Positions 45,959 to 55,151 of a stretch of 64,000 nt of DNA are shown here, in pieces. A model generated the notes under the pieces. It ran no database searches and was not told the DNA's origin. It saw only the letters and a program-made list of their open reading frames with translations. Source of the stretch: Croceicoccus sp. Ery15 (GTDB lineage: Bacteria > Pseudomonadota > Alphaproteobacteria > Sphingomonadales > Sphingomonadaceae); NCBI RefSeq assembly GCF_020985305.1, contig NZ_CP087588.1, forward strand, positions 930,001 to 994,000, read 5' to 3'. Made by a program: the position numbers and the translations under genes. How positions within the stretch are numbered: the first letter of the stretch is position 1; every line of letters starts with the position of its first letter.

Positions 45959-47812
45959 ATGCCTGTCATCAGACGACTTCCCGAGGCGCTGGTCAACCGC
46001 ATCGCCGCGGGCGAGGTGGTCGAACGTCCGGCCGCCGCGCTTAAGGAACTGGTTGAAAATTCGATCGATTCCGGCGCGAAAGAGATTGCCGTCACGCTGA
46101 CCGACGGCGGTCTGGGTTCGATCGAGGTGATCGACGACGGCTGCGGCATGTCGGCAGACGACATGGCACTGGCGCTGGAGCGGCACGCGACATCGAAACT
46201 GCCGGTCGAGCTGGTGGGAGAGGAAGGCGCGATCGAAGAGGTTGCGACTCTGGGTTTTCGCGGAGAGGCGCTGCCATCGATTGCCAGCGTCGCGCGGCTG
46301 ACTATCGAGTCGCGGCCCGCCAGTGCCGCGCAGGGTTGGAAACGCGTGACCGATCATGGCGAAACGGTCGCCGAAGGCCCCGCCGCCCTGCCACCCGGCA
46401 CGCGCATCAGGGTAGAGGACGTGTTCGCGCGGGTGCCTGCCCGCCGCAAGTTCCTGCGAACGCCGCGCAGCGAATATATGGCTTGTCACGATGTGATGCG
46501 CCGCCTCGCCATGGCGCGGCCCGACGTGGGTTTCCGCTTTGCCAATGACGGGCGGCGGATATTCGCGGTGCAAGCGGGCGAGTCGCTTGAAACCCGCGTG
46601 TCGCGTCTGGTCGCCCGCGAACTGGCGGACAACGCCGTCAGCATCGATTGCGAACGCGGTCCTGTCGATGCGCCTTTGCGGTTGACGGGTATTGCCGGCC
46701 TGCCGACCTATAATCGCGGCGTGGCCGACCATCAGTATCTGTTCGTCAACGGCCGTCCGGTAAAGGACCGTTTGCTGACGGGCGCGGTGCGCGGTGCCTA
46801 TGCCGATATGCTGGCGCGCGACCGCCATGCCGTGCTGGCGCTGTTCCTGACGGTTCCGCCGGGCGAAGTCGACGTCAATGTCCATCCGGCCAAGACCGAG
46901 GTGCGCTTTCGCGATGCCGCCGCCGTTCGCTCGCTGATCGTCGGCGGCTTGCGTGATGCCTTGTCGGCGGGGGACCGGCGTTCGGCACAGCAACCGTCCG
47001 CACAGGCCATGTCGGCATGGCGGTCCGAACCGCTTGTACCCGCCGCCGCGCCGACGGGCGATGCGCTGACACTGGCGCTGCGCGAACAGCGGCCCATGTT
47101 CGCTGCCCATCCGGCGCCGCAACACCCGCACAGCCCTGCGCAGAATGCATTTCGCGCGATGGAGGCAGCGATACTCGAACCCTCTGCCCGCGCGGAAGAG
47201 GCAGAGGATGGCGCGCCCGATGCCGATGAATTCCCCATGGGCGCGGCGCGCGGCCAGATTGCCGAGACCTATATCGTGGCCGAAGCGTCGGACGGGCTGG
47301 TGATCGTGGACCAGCACGCGGCGCATGAACGGCTGACACTCGAACGCTTGCGCGCAGCAGGGGCCGAAAGCGGCGTTGCGCGGGCACAGGCCTTGCTGAT
47401 GCCCGAAGTGGTGGAGATGGAAGAAGGCGATTGCGACCGCATCGAAAGCGCCGCCGACCGTTTGGGCGAGATGGGGCTGGCGGTCGAACGCTTCGGACCC
47501 GATGCGGTACTGGTGCGGTCCCTTCCTGCCGCGCTGTCGGGCGCGAATTGCCAAAAGCTGCTTCAGGATATCGCCGACGATATCGCAAATAACGGTGAAG
47601 CTTTGCTGCTGGGCGAAAAGCTCGATCTGGTGCTGGCGACCATGGCTTGCCACGGGTCGGTCAGGGCAGGGCGGCGCTTGTCGGTGGTGGAAATGAACGC
47701 CCTGCTGCGCGAGATGGAGCGCACACCGCGTTCGGGCCAGTGCAATCACGGGCGCCCCACCTGGGTCAAGCTGTCGATGGGCGATGTCGAGAAACTGTTC
47801 GGACGGAAATAG
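45959..47812 (+). CDS. mutL: DNA mismatch repair protein MutL, endonuclease type
   Basis: A 617-residue protein. The GHKL ATPase motifs are ELVENSIDSGA (30-40), DDGCGM and GFRGEALPSI; the middle is a variable linker; the C-terminal domain has the nicking motif DQHAAHERLTLE (DQHA-x2-E-x4-E) plus ACHGSVRAG and QCNHGRPTW. It nicks the strand to be repaired after MutS recruitment, so no MutH is needed. It is divergent from mreB. Confidence 0.95.
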   Translation: MPVIRRLPEALVNRIAAGEVVERPAAALKELVENSIDSGAKEIAVTLTDGGLGSIEVIDDGCGMSADDMALALERHATSKLPVELVGEEGAIEEVATLGFRGEALPSIASVARLTIESRPASAAQGWKRVTDHGETVAEGPAALPPGTRIRVEDVFARVPARRKFLRTPRSEYMACHDVMRRLAMARPDVGFRFANDGRRIFAVQAGESLETRVSRLVARELADNAVSIDCERGPVDAPLRLTGIAGLPTYNRGVADHQYLFVNGRPVKDRLLTGAVRGAYADMLARDRHAVLALFLTVPPGEVDVNVHPAKTEVRFRDAAAVRSLIVGGLRDALSAGDRRSAQQPSAQAMSAWRSEPLVPAAAPTGDALTLALREQRPMFAAHPAPQHPHSPAQNAFRAMEAAILEPSARAEEAEDGAPDADEFPMGAARGQIAETYIVAEASDGLVIVDQHAAHERLTLERLRAAGAESGVARAQALLMPEVVEMEEGDCDRIESAADRLGEMGLAVERFGPDAVLVRSLPAALSGANCQKLLQDIADDIANNGEALLLGEKLDLVLATMACHGSVRAGRRLSVVEMNALLREMERTPRSGQCNHGRPTWVKLSMGDVEKLFGRK

Positions 47813-47828
47813 GAAAAATCGGGAGAAG

Positions 47829-48326
47829 ATGATGAAGGCGTCGATCTGGGCCGTGCTGGCCGTGCCTGCCATGCTGGCCGGGTGCGGAGATAATCGCAGT
47901 CCCGCGCAAGATGCCGCCGACGTGGCGGAAATCCGTGCGATGCACGATAATCCGCCCGCCGTACCCATCGATCCGGAGCGTATTTCCTATACCGATATCG
48001 AGAAGAACGATCTGTTCGGCGCGGGCTGCGGGTTTGCGCCCGAAAACAGCCTGTCGGTCATCGCACTGGCCCAGCCGGAGCGCGGCTTTCTGAAAATCGA
48101 CGGGGCTATCGTGACCCTGTCACCCGACAAGGGCGGGGCATCGCTGCCGATGAGCAGCTGGCAAAATTACGCGGGCAGCGATTATGCCTTCGAATTAAAG
48201 CAGCTGCCCGGCGAGGGTGAGGAAAGCGGCGTGGAAAGCACCAGCTGGCCAGGGTCGCTCACCATTACCGACGCCAAGGGCAAGGCTGTCTATCAATCCG
48301 AAGGCACTTTGCAATGCGGGGCCTGA
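47829..48326 (+). CDS. Probable lipoprotein of unknown function
   Basis: A 165-residue protein with a signal peptide and a lipobox AMLAGC near residue 15-20. The mature part has CGFAPENSLSVIALAQPERGFLKIDG and ends GTLQCGA; the two cysteines could form a disulfide. ATG at 47829 follows GGGAGAAG; the next codon is also ATG. It is 17 bp after mutL and probably co-transcribed. No function known to me. Confidence 0.7.
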   Translation: MMKASIWAVLAVPAMLAGCGDNRSPAQDAADVAEIRAMHDNPPAVPIDPERISYTDIEKNDLFGAGCGFAPENSLSVIALAQPERGFLKIDGAIVTLSPDKGGASLPMSSWQNYAGSDYAFELKQLPGEGEESGVESTSWPGSLTITDAKGKAVYQSEGTLQCGA

Positions 48327-48330
48327 TGCC

Positions 48331-49137
48331 CTAGCCCAGCTTGGCGCGGAATGCGGGAATACTGCCCGAAGCATCCATGTCGGGCACGATGCGGTAACGC
48401 GCCAATACCACGCTGAACAGGCCAAACATCAGCAGGCCGATGGCGGTGAGGGTGAACCAGAGGCCGTCGTCGGCAAGGCTGGCGACTGCATTGCCCAGTG
48501 TCTTCACCTCGCCGCTGCTGCTGAACCAGCCCGAGCGGACGAGCGACCAGCCGATCACGGTAAACACCACCGCACGCGCCAGATATCCCGCGCCGCCCAG
48601 CCAGCGCGTGGCCGATGGCGCGCGCGCGCTGATACGGTGCATGAAACTGCCCGAAATGCCCTTGCGCGCCTGCGAGAAGGCCGCAGCGAAAAAGGCGAGG
48701 CCCAAAGCGCCCAGCAGTATGCCACCCAGCGGCATGGACAACAGGCCCGAAGCGGCTTCCTGCGCGCCGTCGCCCGAACCGCCGCTTTCGCTGGTGGCGA
48801 ATTTATAGGCCGAGTAGGCGAGAGCGAAATGGCCGATTGCGCTGCCGGCATGGCCGATCCGGTGCGCGATCCCCTTACCGTCGCTGCCCTGGTGCTCGAT
48901 ATCGAAGACAGTGGAGGCAAGGCGGAAGAGGCCGTATCCGGCCAGCCCGATCACCAGCAGCCACAATATGACCATGCCGCCGGGCAGTTCCTCGACCGTT
49001 TGAAACACGCCGTTCGTGCCTTGCTGGATGCTGCCGATGCTGGTCAGCGCGATCAGCCCGACGAGCGTGTAAAGCACGGCGCGCGAAAGATAGCCCAGCC
49101 TGACGAGCCATCTGAATTTTTCGGATTTGTCCACCAT
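48331..49137 (-). CDS. DUF1206 family membrane protein
   Basis: A 268-residue protein with three repeated pairs of membrane segments, each starting with a similar motif (RLGYLSRAVLYTLVGLIAL; HRIGHAGSAIGHFALAYSAY; LGGAGYLARAVVFTVIGWSL). That threefold repeat defines DUF1206. Function unknown. It is convergent with the lipoprotein gene (4 bp gap). Confidence 0.85.
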   Translation of the reverse strand: MVDKSEKFRWLVRLGYLSRAVLYTLVGLIALTSIGSIQQGTNGVFQTVEELPGGMVILWLLVIGLAGYGLFRLASTVFDIEHQGSDGKGIAHRIGHAGSAIGHFALAYSAYKFATSESGGSGDGAQEAASGLLSMPLGGILLGALGLAFFAAAFSQARKGISGSFMHRISARAPSATRWLGGAGYLARAVVFTVIGWSLVRSGWFSSSGEVKTLGNAVASLADDGLWFTLTAIGLLMFGLFSVVLARYRIVPDMDASGSIPAFRAKLG

Positions 49138-49222
49138 TTGCCAGTCCCACGGATTGCTGTCGATTGCCCATGGGAACGGGCGTCCGGCTCAAAAGTGCCC
49201 GCAAACCGTGCGGGCACCGCGA

Positions 49223-50323
49223 TCAGACGTTGAATTTGAAGTGCATGACATCGCCGTCCTGCACCACATATTCCTTGCCTTCCTGCCGCAATTTGCCTGC
49301 CTCGCGCGCGGCGCTTTCGCCGCCCAGCGTGACATAGTCATTATAGGCAATCGTCTCGGCACGGATGAACCCGCGCTCGAAATCGGTATGGATCTCGCCC
49401 GCGGCCTGCGGCGCCTTCGCGCCCGAGGGGAAGGTCCATGCGCGGGTTTCCTTGGGGCCTGCGGTGAAGAAGGTCTTCAACTGCAGCAAGTCGTATCCCG
49501 CACGGATCACGCGGGCGAGGCCGCTTTCTGTCAGCCCGATGGCTTCCAGGAATTCGGCGCGGTCTTCGGGTGCCATGGCCACGATCTCGCTTTCGATCGC
49601 GGCCGAAACGACGACGGCCTGCGCGCCTTCGGCAGCGGCCTTTTCGAACACCTTGGCCGACAGGGCGTTACCCTCTGCCGCGTCTTCCTCGGCCACGTTG
49701 CAGACATAGAGGACCGGTTTCGCGGTCAGCAGCTGCGCCTGTGCGAAAACGCGCGCCTCTTCGTCGTCCTTGGGCTCCGTCAGGCGCGCGGGCTTGCCGT
49801 CGCGCAGCAGTTCGAGTGCCTGACCGAGCACGCTGGCGGCAATTTTCGCTTCCTTGTCGCCGCCCGTCGCGCGCTTGGCGGCGGCGGGAACGCGCTTTTC
49901 AAGGCTTTCGAGGTCGCTCATCAGCAATTCGGTCTCGACCACCTCGGCATCGGCGATCGGATCGACCTTGTTGGCGACATGCTGGATGTCGTCATCCTCG
50001 AAACAGCGCAGCACATGGACGATGGCATCCACCTCGCGAATGTTGCCGAGGAACTGGTTGCCAAGCCCTTCGCCCTTGGACGCGCCCTTTACCAGCCCCG
50101 CGATATCGACGAAGGCCAGCTGGGTCGGGATGATCTTTTCGGATTTGGCGATGGCGGCGATCTTGTCCAGCCGCTCATCCGGAACGCCGACCTGCCCGAC
50201 ATTGGGCTCGATCGTGCAAAACGGATAATTCGCCGCCTGCGCTGCCTGCGTCTCGGTCAGCGCGTTGAATAACGTCGACTTGCCGACATTGGGAAGGCCG
50301 ACGATGCCGCAACGAAAACCCAT
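49223..50323 (-). CDS. ychF: Ribosome-binding ATPase/GTPase YchF
   Basis: A 366-residue Obg-family P-loop protein. The start MGFRCGIVGLPNVGKSTLFNA gives the P-loop (GLPNVGKS, 8-15), followed by YPFCTIEPNVG, the DIAGLVKGASKGEGLGNQFL switch, and the TGS-like end ending VVQDGDVMHFKFNV. YchF prefers ATP, binds ribosomes and is linked to oxidative stress control. In many bacteria it follows pth; here a VOC gene and a periplasmic protein lie between. Confidence 0.96.
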   Translation of the reverse strand: MGFRCGIVGLPNVGKSTLFNALTETQAAQAANYPFCTIEPNVGQVGVPDERLDKIAAIAKSEKIIPTQLAFVDIAGLVKGASKGEGLGNQFLGNIREVDAIVHVLRCFEDDDIQHVANKVDPIADAEVVETELLMSDLESLEKRVPAAAKRATGGDKEAKIAASVLGQALELLRDGKPARLTEPKDDEEARVFAQAQLLTAKPVLYVCNVAEEDAAEGNALSAKVFEKAAAEGAQAVVVSAAIESEIVAMAPEDRAEFLEAIGLTESGLARVIRAGYDLLQLKTFFTAGPKETRAWTFPSGAKAPQAAGEIHTDFERGFIRAETIAYNDYVTLGGESAAREAGKLRQEGKEYVVQDGDVMHFKFNV

Positions 50324-50434
50324 TTGAAACTCCGCTAGATGGTCTGGCAGGCCCGATAGGCGGTGCCGAACCGAAATGCCAGCAGGAGTTTCACAGCTTT
50401 GTCGCGGGCATCGCCGGCCCTTCCGAATTCAGGC

Positions 50435-50974
50435 TTAGCCTTCCGAGGGAATGGCAGCCTCGATCTGGGCCAGCGTTGCCAGCACGATCACCGCGCCATT
50501 GGCATCAAGCGCGAACATTTCCTTGCCCAGCGTGATCTTCTGCTCGTCGGTCAGCGCCAGAACGACGCCTTCTTCCGAAACCGTGTCGATCGTGCCCAGC
50601 GTCTGCGCATCCGCCGTGCCGACAGGCGCGCCCGCGACCATCGCTTCGGCCAAAGCGGCTTCGGCAGCGGCCAGCTGCTCGGCCATCATGGTGTCGAGCT
50701 CGGTCTTGGTGATGTTGAGCGTAAGGCCGTTGGCATCGGTGCCAAAGGCGTTGAGCGGCAAGGGAACATCATGCGTGCCGGTGTTCACGACGGCGCTGTC
50801 GGCGGAAACCTGCGTGACGGTGCCGATGGCGTTGCCGTCATTGCCGGTCACCGTGGCGCCCTGCGTCACCTCGACCGCCGCGGGAGCTGCGGCAGGAGCG
50901 GCGTCCTGTGCATAGGCGGTGGCGGGCACGATCGCGAGCGCAGCGGCTGCGGCAGCGAGCTTGGCAAATTTCAT
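50435..50974 (-). CDS. Periplasmic Ala-rich protein of unknown function
   Basis: A 179-residue protein with a clear signal peptide (cleavage near TAYAQ, about residue 22). The mature part starts with an Ala/Pro stretch, then VTGNDGNAIGTVTQVSADSAVV, a PRC-like beta pattern seen in sphingomonad secreted proteins, and repeats it less clearly in the second half (GTIDTVSEEGVVLALTDEQ). No enzyme motif. Monocistronic between ychF and the VOC gene. Confidence 0.7.
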   Translation of the reverse strand: MKFAKLAAAAAALAIVPATAYAQDAAPAAAPAAVEVTQGATVTGNDGNAIGTVTQVSADSAVVNTGTHDVPLPLNAFGTDANGLTLNITKTELDTMMAEQLAAAEAALAEAMVAGAPVGTADAQTLGTIDTVSEEGVVLALTDEQKITLGKEMFALDANGAVIVLATLAQIEAAIPSEG

Positions 50975-51384
50975 TCATCAGTCCTTTGTCTGTTCAAAAC
51001 GATACGGCACCCACCGGCAGGGCCGGGGCAGTGTTTTGCCGATGGCTGAATTGCGTCGGCGCGCTTTGGCGCAAAAGACGCGTCCCCAAAGGGAGGCCCT
51101 ATTGAAGCAAGGCAGAAGGCCGAGTGCAAGGGGGCGTTGGCCCCGTTTGCCAATTTCTCTCGCACATGCAGCAGGCAGCGACGAGATAAAAACGCGCAGC
51201 ACTCAGTCTTTTTTGTGATCTCGGGTCGGGGTTTCCGCCGCATTGGCAAACACTTCGATCCCGTCGTCGGTGGGTTGTGCGGGCACGTCGATCAATGCGC
51301 GCTTACCTGAATTCAAGGTGCAATCTAGCGGTCGAGTTTATCGGGCCGGAAACTGCCAATCTGGAGCGGGATGCCTGTTGGCGG
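50975..51384. other. Intergenic region; one possible small ORF, otherwise no gene seen
   Basis: A 410-bp gap between the periplasmic protein gene and the VOC gene. It contains GGGGGCGTTGGCCCC-like small dyads and longer low-quality open frames that I reject. A 37-codon minus-strand frame (51203-51316) is listed separately. Confidence 0.5.
51203..51316 (-). CDS. Possible small protein (37 aa)
   Basis: A TTG-initiated frame with protein-like composition: it contains SGKRALIDVPAQPTDDGIEV and ends TRDHKKD. No ATG and no strong ribosome site support it, so it may instead be the tail of a decayed gene. Noted because its composition is unlike random GC-rich frames around it. Confidence 0.3.
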   Translation of the reverse strand: MNSGKRALIDVPAQPTDDGIEVFANAAETPTRDHKKD

Positions 51385-51765
51385 TCAGGAGATGCGCCAT
51401 GGCGGAAAGCGTCGCGCATCGCCTGCGTGGAACAGGCATATCTCGTTACCCGCAGGATCGCGCAGCCGTGCCTCTCGCCACAGCCAGCTCTGATCCTGCG
51501 GCATGGTATCGAATGCCAGCCCGCTGGCGGCAAGCCGCGCGACGGTGCCGTCCAGATTGTCGCATTCGAAATAGACGATTGTCGGCGGCGCGGGAAAAAC
51601 CTCTGCCGCATGGATCGAGAATGTCTCACCCGTCGGCGTTTCGAAGCGGGCATAGCGCGGCGGGGAATCGACGATCTGGGTCAGCCCCAATGCGCGATAG
51701 AACGCGACCGATGCCATATAATCAGTGCAACCGACGGTGACCTGATTAAGCCGCATCATGTGCAT
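51385..51765 (-). CDS. VOC (glyoxalase/bleomycin-resistance fold) family protein
   Basis: A 126-residue protein with the paired beta-alpha-beta-beta-beta units of the VOC fold: LNQVTVGCTDYMASVAFYRALG at the start, YARFETPTGETFSIH, VYFECDNLDGTVARLAASG, and LRDPAGNEICLFHAG at the end with the metal-ligand Glu position. The substrate cannot be read. Start at 51765, with two nearby alternatives (Met3, Met4). It follows pth on the same strand and may be co-transcribed. Confidence 0.82.
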   Translation of the reverse strand: MHMMRLNQVTVGCTDYMASVAFYRALGLTQIVDSPPRYARFETPTGETFSIHAAEVFPAPPTIVYFECDNLDGTVARLAASGLAFDTMPQDQSWLWREARLRDPAGNEICLFHAGDARRFPPWRIS

Positions 51766-51771
51766 CCCGCA

Positions 51772-52338
51772 TCATTGCTGCCGTAGCGCGATATAGTTCA
51801 TGAAACGGGCATCGTCGCCCCTGGCCAGCCATTCGGCCTCTGCCGCGATGGCGCCCAGCATGGTAACCAGATCGTCCTGTTCTGCCTTGGCGTAATTGCC
51901 CAGCACATGGCCGGTCACGCGGTCCTTGTGCCCGGGATGGCCAATACCGATACGCACGCGGCGGAAATCGGGGTCAAGGTGCTGCACGATGCTCCTCAGC
52001 CCGTTCTGACCGGCCGTGCCCCCACCGTGCTTTACTTTGACTTTCATGGGGGCAAGGTCGAGCTCGTCATGGAATACGGTCAGATCGGCACCGGTCAGCT
52101 TGAAAAAGCGCAGCGCCTCGCCAACGCTCCGGCCGCTTTCGTTCATGAAGGTGGCGGGTTTCAGCAGCAGAATCCTAACCCCGCCGATGCGGCCTTCGCA
52201 AAGCCAGCCCTGAAACTTCTTTTGCGGGGGCGCAAAGCCGTGCACCTCGGCAATGGTGTCCGCGGCCATAAAGCCGACATTGTGACGGTTGAGCGCATAT
52301 TTCGCGCCCGGATTTCCAAGACCAACCCATAATTGCAT
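51772..52338 (-). CDS. pth: Peptidyl-tRNA hydrolase
   Basis: A 188-residue Pth: Asn9 (GLGNPG), catalytic His19 (NRHNVGFMA), PATFMNESG, VFHDELDL with the active Asp, and GGGTAGQNGLRSI. It recycles peptidyl-tRNA released from stalled ribosomes. ATG at 52338 is chosen over a TTG two codons upstream. It follows rplY with a terminator hairpin between. Confidence 0.95.
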   Translation of the reverse strand: MQLWVGLGNPGAKYALNRHNVGFMAADTIAEVHGFAPPQKKFQGWLCEGRIGGVRILLLKPATFMNESGRSVGEALRFFKLTGADLTVFHDELDLAPMKVKVKHGGGTAGQNGLRSIVQHLDPDFRRVRIGIGHPGHKDRVTGHVLGNYAKAEQDDLVTMLGAIAAEAEWLARGDDARFMNYIALRQQ

Positions 52339-52361
52339 GGCCAAGGCCGTTAGCGGCTAAT

Positions 52362-52404
52362 TCCCCAAATGAAAACGCCGGCCCTGCGAACAGGACCGGC
52401 GTTT
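52362..52404 (-). terminator. Rho-independent terminator after rplY
   Basis: On the minus strand, a 14-nt stem with one mismatch and loop TTCG (arms at 52373-52386 and 52391-52404) lies 30 bp after the rplY stop and ends in TTTTCATTT. It separates rplY from pth, although read-through could still join them. Confidence 0.75.
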
Positions 52405-52433
52405 CATGAATTCGGCGAAAAAGCCGGAGAGGA

Positions 52434-53084
52434 TCAGTCCTCGCCGCCTTCCTGCCCTTCGCCTTCCTCGCCTTCGCCTTCGCCTTCAGCGGCTTCGGCA
52501 CCTTCGCTCTTCTTCAGAGCCGAGGGAGCGACCAGCGTGGCGATGGTGAAGTCGCGATCGGTGATCGCGCTTTCCGAACCGGCGGGCAGCGTCACGTGGC
52601 TGATGTGGATCGAATCGCCCACATCCTTGCCGGTAACGTCGATCTCGATCTGGTCGGGGATCTTGTCCGCTTCGCAAACCAGTTCCAGTTCGTGGCGAAC
52701 GATGTTCAGAACGCCGCCACGCTTCAGGCCGGGGCTGGCGTCTTCGTTGACGAAGACAACCGGTACGGCCACGTCGACCTTGGCGTCCTTGGAAAGGCGC
52801 AGGAAATCGACATGCAGCGGGCGGTCGGTCACGGGGTGGAACGCGACGTCCTTGGGAAGGGTGCGCACGGCCTTCTTGCCGACTTCGACCATCACGATCG
52901 AGTTCGAGAAGTGACCGGTGCCGAGCAGCTTCACAAGGGCGCGCTCCTCGACGTGAATGGTGGTGGGTTCTTCCTTGCCGCCGTAGATCACGGCGGGGAC
53001 ACGGCCTTCACGACGCAGTGCGCGGGAGGCTCCCTTGCCTGCCTTGTCGCGCGTCTCGGCCGCCAGGGTCATCTGATCGCTCAT
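52434..53084 (-). CDS. rplY: Ribosomal protein L25/Ctc (general stress form)
   Basis: A 216-residue protein with the L25 RNA-binding domain ([27 protein letters not shown]) and the CTC C-terminal domain ([36 protein letters not shown]), ending in a Glu/Gly-rich acidic tail. It binds 5S rRNA in the large subunit. The gene precedes pth in the usual order. Confidence 0.96.
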   Translation of the reverse strand: MSDQMTLAAETRDKAGKGASRALRREGRVPAVIYGGKEEPTTIHVEERALVKLLGTGHFSNSIVMVEVGKKAVRTLPKDVAFHPVTDRPLHVDFLRLSKDAKVDVAVPVVFVNEDASPGLKRGGVLNIVRHELELVCEADKIPDQIEIDVTGKDVGDSIHISHVTLPAGSESAITDRDFTIATLVAPSALKKSEGAEAAEGEGEGEEGEGQEGGED

Positions 53085-53215
53085 TACCTTGGACCTTTAT
53101 CAATAAATCGGGTTCAACAATTCCCGCGCGAAACACGCCTCCAGGGATGACCATGCAGCACGGGAAGGGCGCGCGCATAGGCGTATCGCGGGCAGAAGGC
53201 AAGGCGAAACCGCGC

Positions 53216-54121
53216 CTATCGAATGCGCGACACCCGCCAGTCGCGCGCCGAGAGCAAGGCGATCAGCCCATCGCTGCCGCCGACATGGCCTGCGCCCACG
53301 GCCACGAATGGCTGTTCGCCGCGTTGCATGGCGGCAGTGATCGGTTCGACCCAGCGTGCATTGCGGTCGGTCAACAGCGCCTTGCGCAGCGAGCGGTCGC
53401 TTTCGCCATCGCCCAGACCCATGTCCATCAAGCCCGCCAGCGCATCGGTATCGCCTGCCAGCCAGGCATCGGCCATTTCCGCCGGATCGCTATCCCGATC
53501 GGCGAGCAACGATTCCAGCAGGTCTTGCTGCGCGTCCTGATCCATCCGGTCGAAGATCGCGAATTGTTCGTCTACCGTTTCCAGACCGACCACGCGGCGC
53601 GGCGCATAGCGGGCGATCAACGCCTTATCGACGCCGGCATCCGGATCGATGCCCGATTGCCCCTGGACCATCGCGGATAAAGATATGGCCGCGGCCCAGC
53701 TTTCGACATGGCGGAATTGCCGCCCGCTGACGCCCGCATCGTCGAGCAATTCGTCGAGTTCGTCGCGATATTCGGGCGAAACGCGCTGGTCCAGCGGGGG
53801 CAGGGTTGTATCGACCGACAGGCGGGCGAAACTGTCGCGTACCTGGTCGGGATCGAGATCGGCGATCTCCACCATCAGCACGCCCGATCGGGCCAGCGCA
53901 TCGTCGATGGCCGGCCGGTCCCACCGCGCGCCCGAAGGCAGCGCATGGATCGTGCCGAACAGCCAGCCCGCCGGTTCCGCGTCCGCAGCAGCATCTGCCG
54001 CATCGATGCGATAGAGCGCAGGCTCTCCGCCCGGCGTATCGTCCGAACCGCCGCATGCTGCCGCCAGCAAGGCCAGCGGCACAAGCCATAAAGCGCGCAG
54101 CAGGGGGCGGATCGGGGTCAA
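53216..54121 (-). CDS. TraB/GumN family protein (second of a tandem pair)
   Basis: A 301-residue exported protein: a signal sequence with an Ala-Cys lipobox-like stretch (LLAAACGG), the first family motif WLFGTIHALPSG and the late motif FVAVGAGHVGG. These GTxH and GxGH motifs are shared with TIKI-type metalloproteases; the function of bacterial members is unknown. It starts with TTG at 54121, overlapping the previous gene by 4 bp, and is a diverged duplicate of it. Confidence 0.8.
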   Translation of the reverse strand: MTPIRPLLRALWLVPLALLAAACGGSDDTPGGEPALYRIDAADAAADAEPAGWLFGTIHALPSGARWDRPAIDDALARSGVLMVEIADLDPDQVRDSFARLSVDTTLPPLDQRVSPEYRDELDELLDDAGVSGRQFRHVESWAAAISLSAMVQGQSGIDPDAGVDKALIARYAPRRVVGLETVDEQFAIFDRMDQDAQQDLLESLLADRDSDPAEMADAWLAGDTDALAGLMDMGLGDGESDRSLRKALLTDRNARWVEPITAAMQRGEQPFVAVGAGHVGGSDGLIALLSARDWRVSRIR

Positions 54122-55065
54122 TATGCGATCCGTTCGACGTTTAAACCGCGTTCGGCCAGCACTGCCTGCACGCTGTCAGCGCCTGCCAGATGGCCCGCAC
54201 CCACCGCGATGAACACATTGCCGGGCTGCGCCATGCGCTGTTCGATCCAGTCGGCCCAGTTGCGGTTCCGGTTCGTAATCAGCACCTCATAGATCTCGGG
54301 CGATTCCTCCAGCCCTTCGTTGATCAGCTTTTCGGTCGAGACGATGTCGCCCACGCCCCAAGCACGCTCGGACTCGGCGTAAAGCGCTTCGGCTTCATCC
54401 AGCGAATCTGCGGCTTCGATCAGGAAAGTGATCTGCTGCTCTTCGGGCAGGTTCGAGAAAAAGCCCATTTGCTGGTCGAAAGTCTCCAGACCGGCGATCG
54501 GCTTGCCCTGTTCCTTTGCGCTGCCCTGCAATACGGCTTCGGCGCCCGATTTCGGGTCGTATCCCAACTGGATAAGCGGGGCGGCAGACAGGGTGACCGC
54601 GGCAAACCACGGTTTCATCCGGTCCAGCGCCTGCATGGGAATGCCTATGGCGGCCGCGCTCTCTGCCAGCTTGGTGCGCTGTTCGTCGCTCAGACGTTCG
54701 GACAATGTGCTGCCGTCGGTATAGATCGCACTGGAGCCGATTACCTGCTGCATCGTCGCCATATCGGGCTCCAGCATTTCGATCACCAGCTCGTCCGAAC
54801 CGTTGAAGGCATCGCCCACCGCATCGTCGAACCACACCAGATCGGGTTTCAGCGCATGCATCGTGCCGAACAGCCAGATCGTCGTGTCCTCGTCCGCCAG
54901 CTTCCACAAGGCGGGATCGGCATCCGAACGGTCCAGTTCCACCACTTCTTCGGCCAGCGCGACCTGCGGGCTGGCCATCAGCCCGATTCCCGCCAGCGGC
55001 GCGGCAAAGCGCGTCAAAAATTTCCGAATACCCCCGGCAACCCGTTTTACATTCACTTTACGCAT
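54118..55065 (-). CDS. TraB/GumN family protein (first of a tandem pair)
   Basis: A 315-residue exported protein. The start at 55065 (MRKVNVKRVAGGIRKFLTRF) gives a normal signal peptide ending MASPQVALA; a much longer open frame upstream is not used because it would overlap the glyQ gene region antisense. Family motifs are WLFGTMHALKPD and IAVGAGHLAG. It is divergent from glyQ (86 bp apart). The paired arrangement suggests duplication within this lineage. Confidence 0.82.
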   Translation of the reverse strand: MRKVNVKRVAGGIRKFLTRFAAPLAGIGLMASPQVALAEEVVELDRSDADPALWKLADEDTTIWLFGTMHALKPDLVWFDDAVGDAFNGSDELVIEMLEPDMATMQQVIGSSAIYTDGSTLSERLSDEQRTKLAESAAAIGIPMQALDRMKPWFAAVTLSAAPLIQLGYDPKSGAEAVLQGSAKEQGKPIAGLETFDQQMGFFSNLPEEQQITFLIEAADSLDEAEALYAESERAWGVGDIVSTEKLINEGLEESPEIYEVLITNRNRNWADWIEQRMAQPGNVFIAVGAGHLAGADSVQAVLAERGLNVERIAY

Positions 55066-55151
55066 CCTTTTTGCCCGTTCCACCCTGTTACCAACGCCGC
55101 ATATGCGAACGGCGGTTGACGGTTTCCTAGCGCTTCGCCATTGCCCGCGCG

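Noticed and set aside
45956..47968. Minus-strand open frame of 670 codons over mutL
   Set aside because: It is the antisense shadow of a complete mutL with all motifs; it is His/Arg/Gln-rich and lacks any family pattern.
50971..51249. A 92-codon minus-strand gene
   Set aside because: Low-complexity composition, no ribosome site, overlaps a more protein-like small frame and the promoter region of the periplasmic gene.
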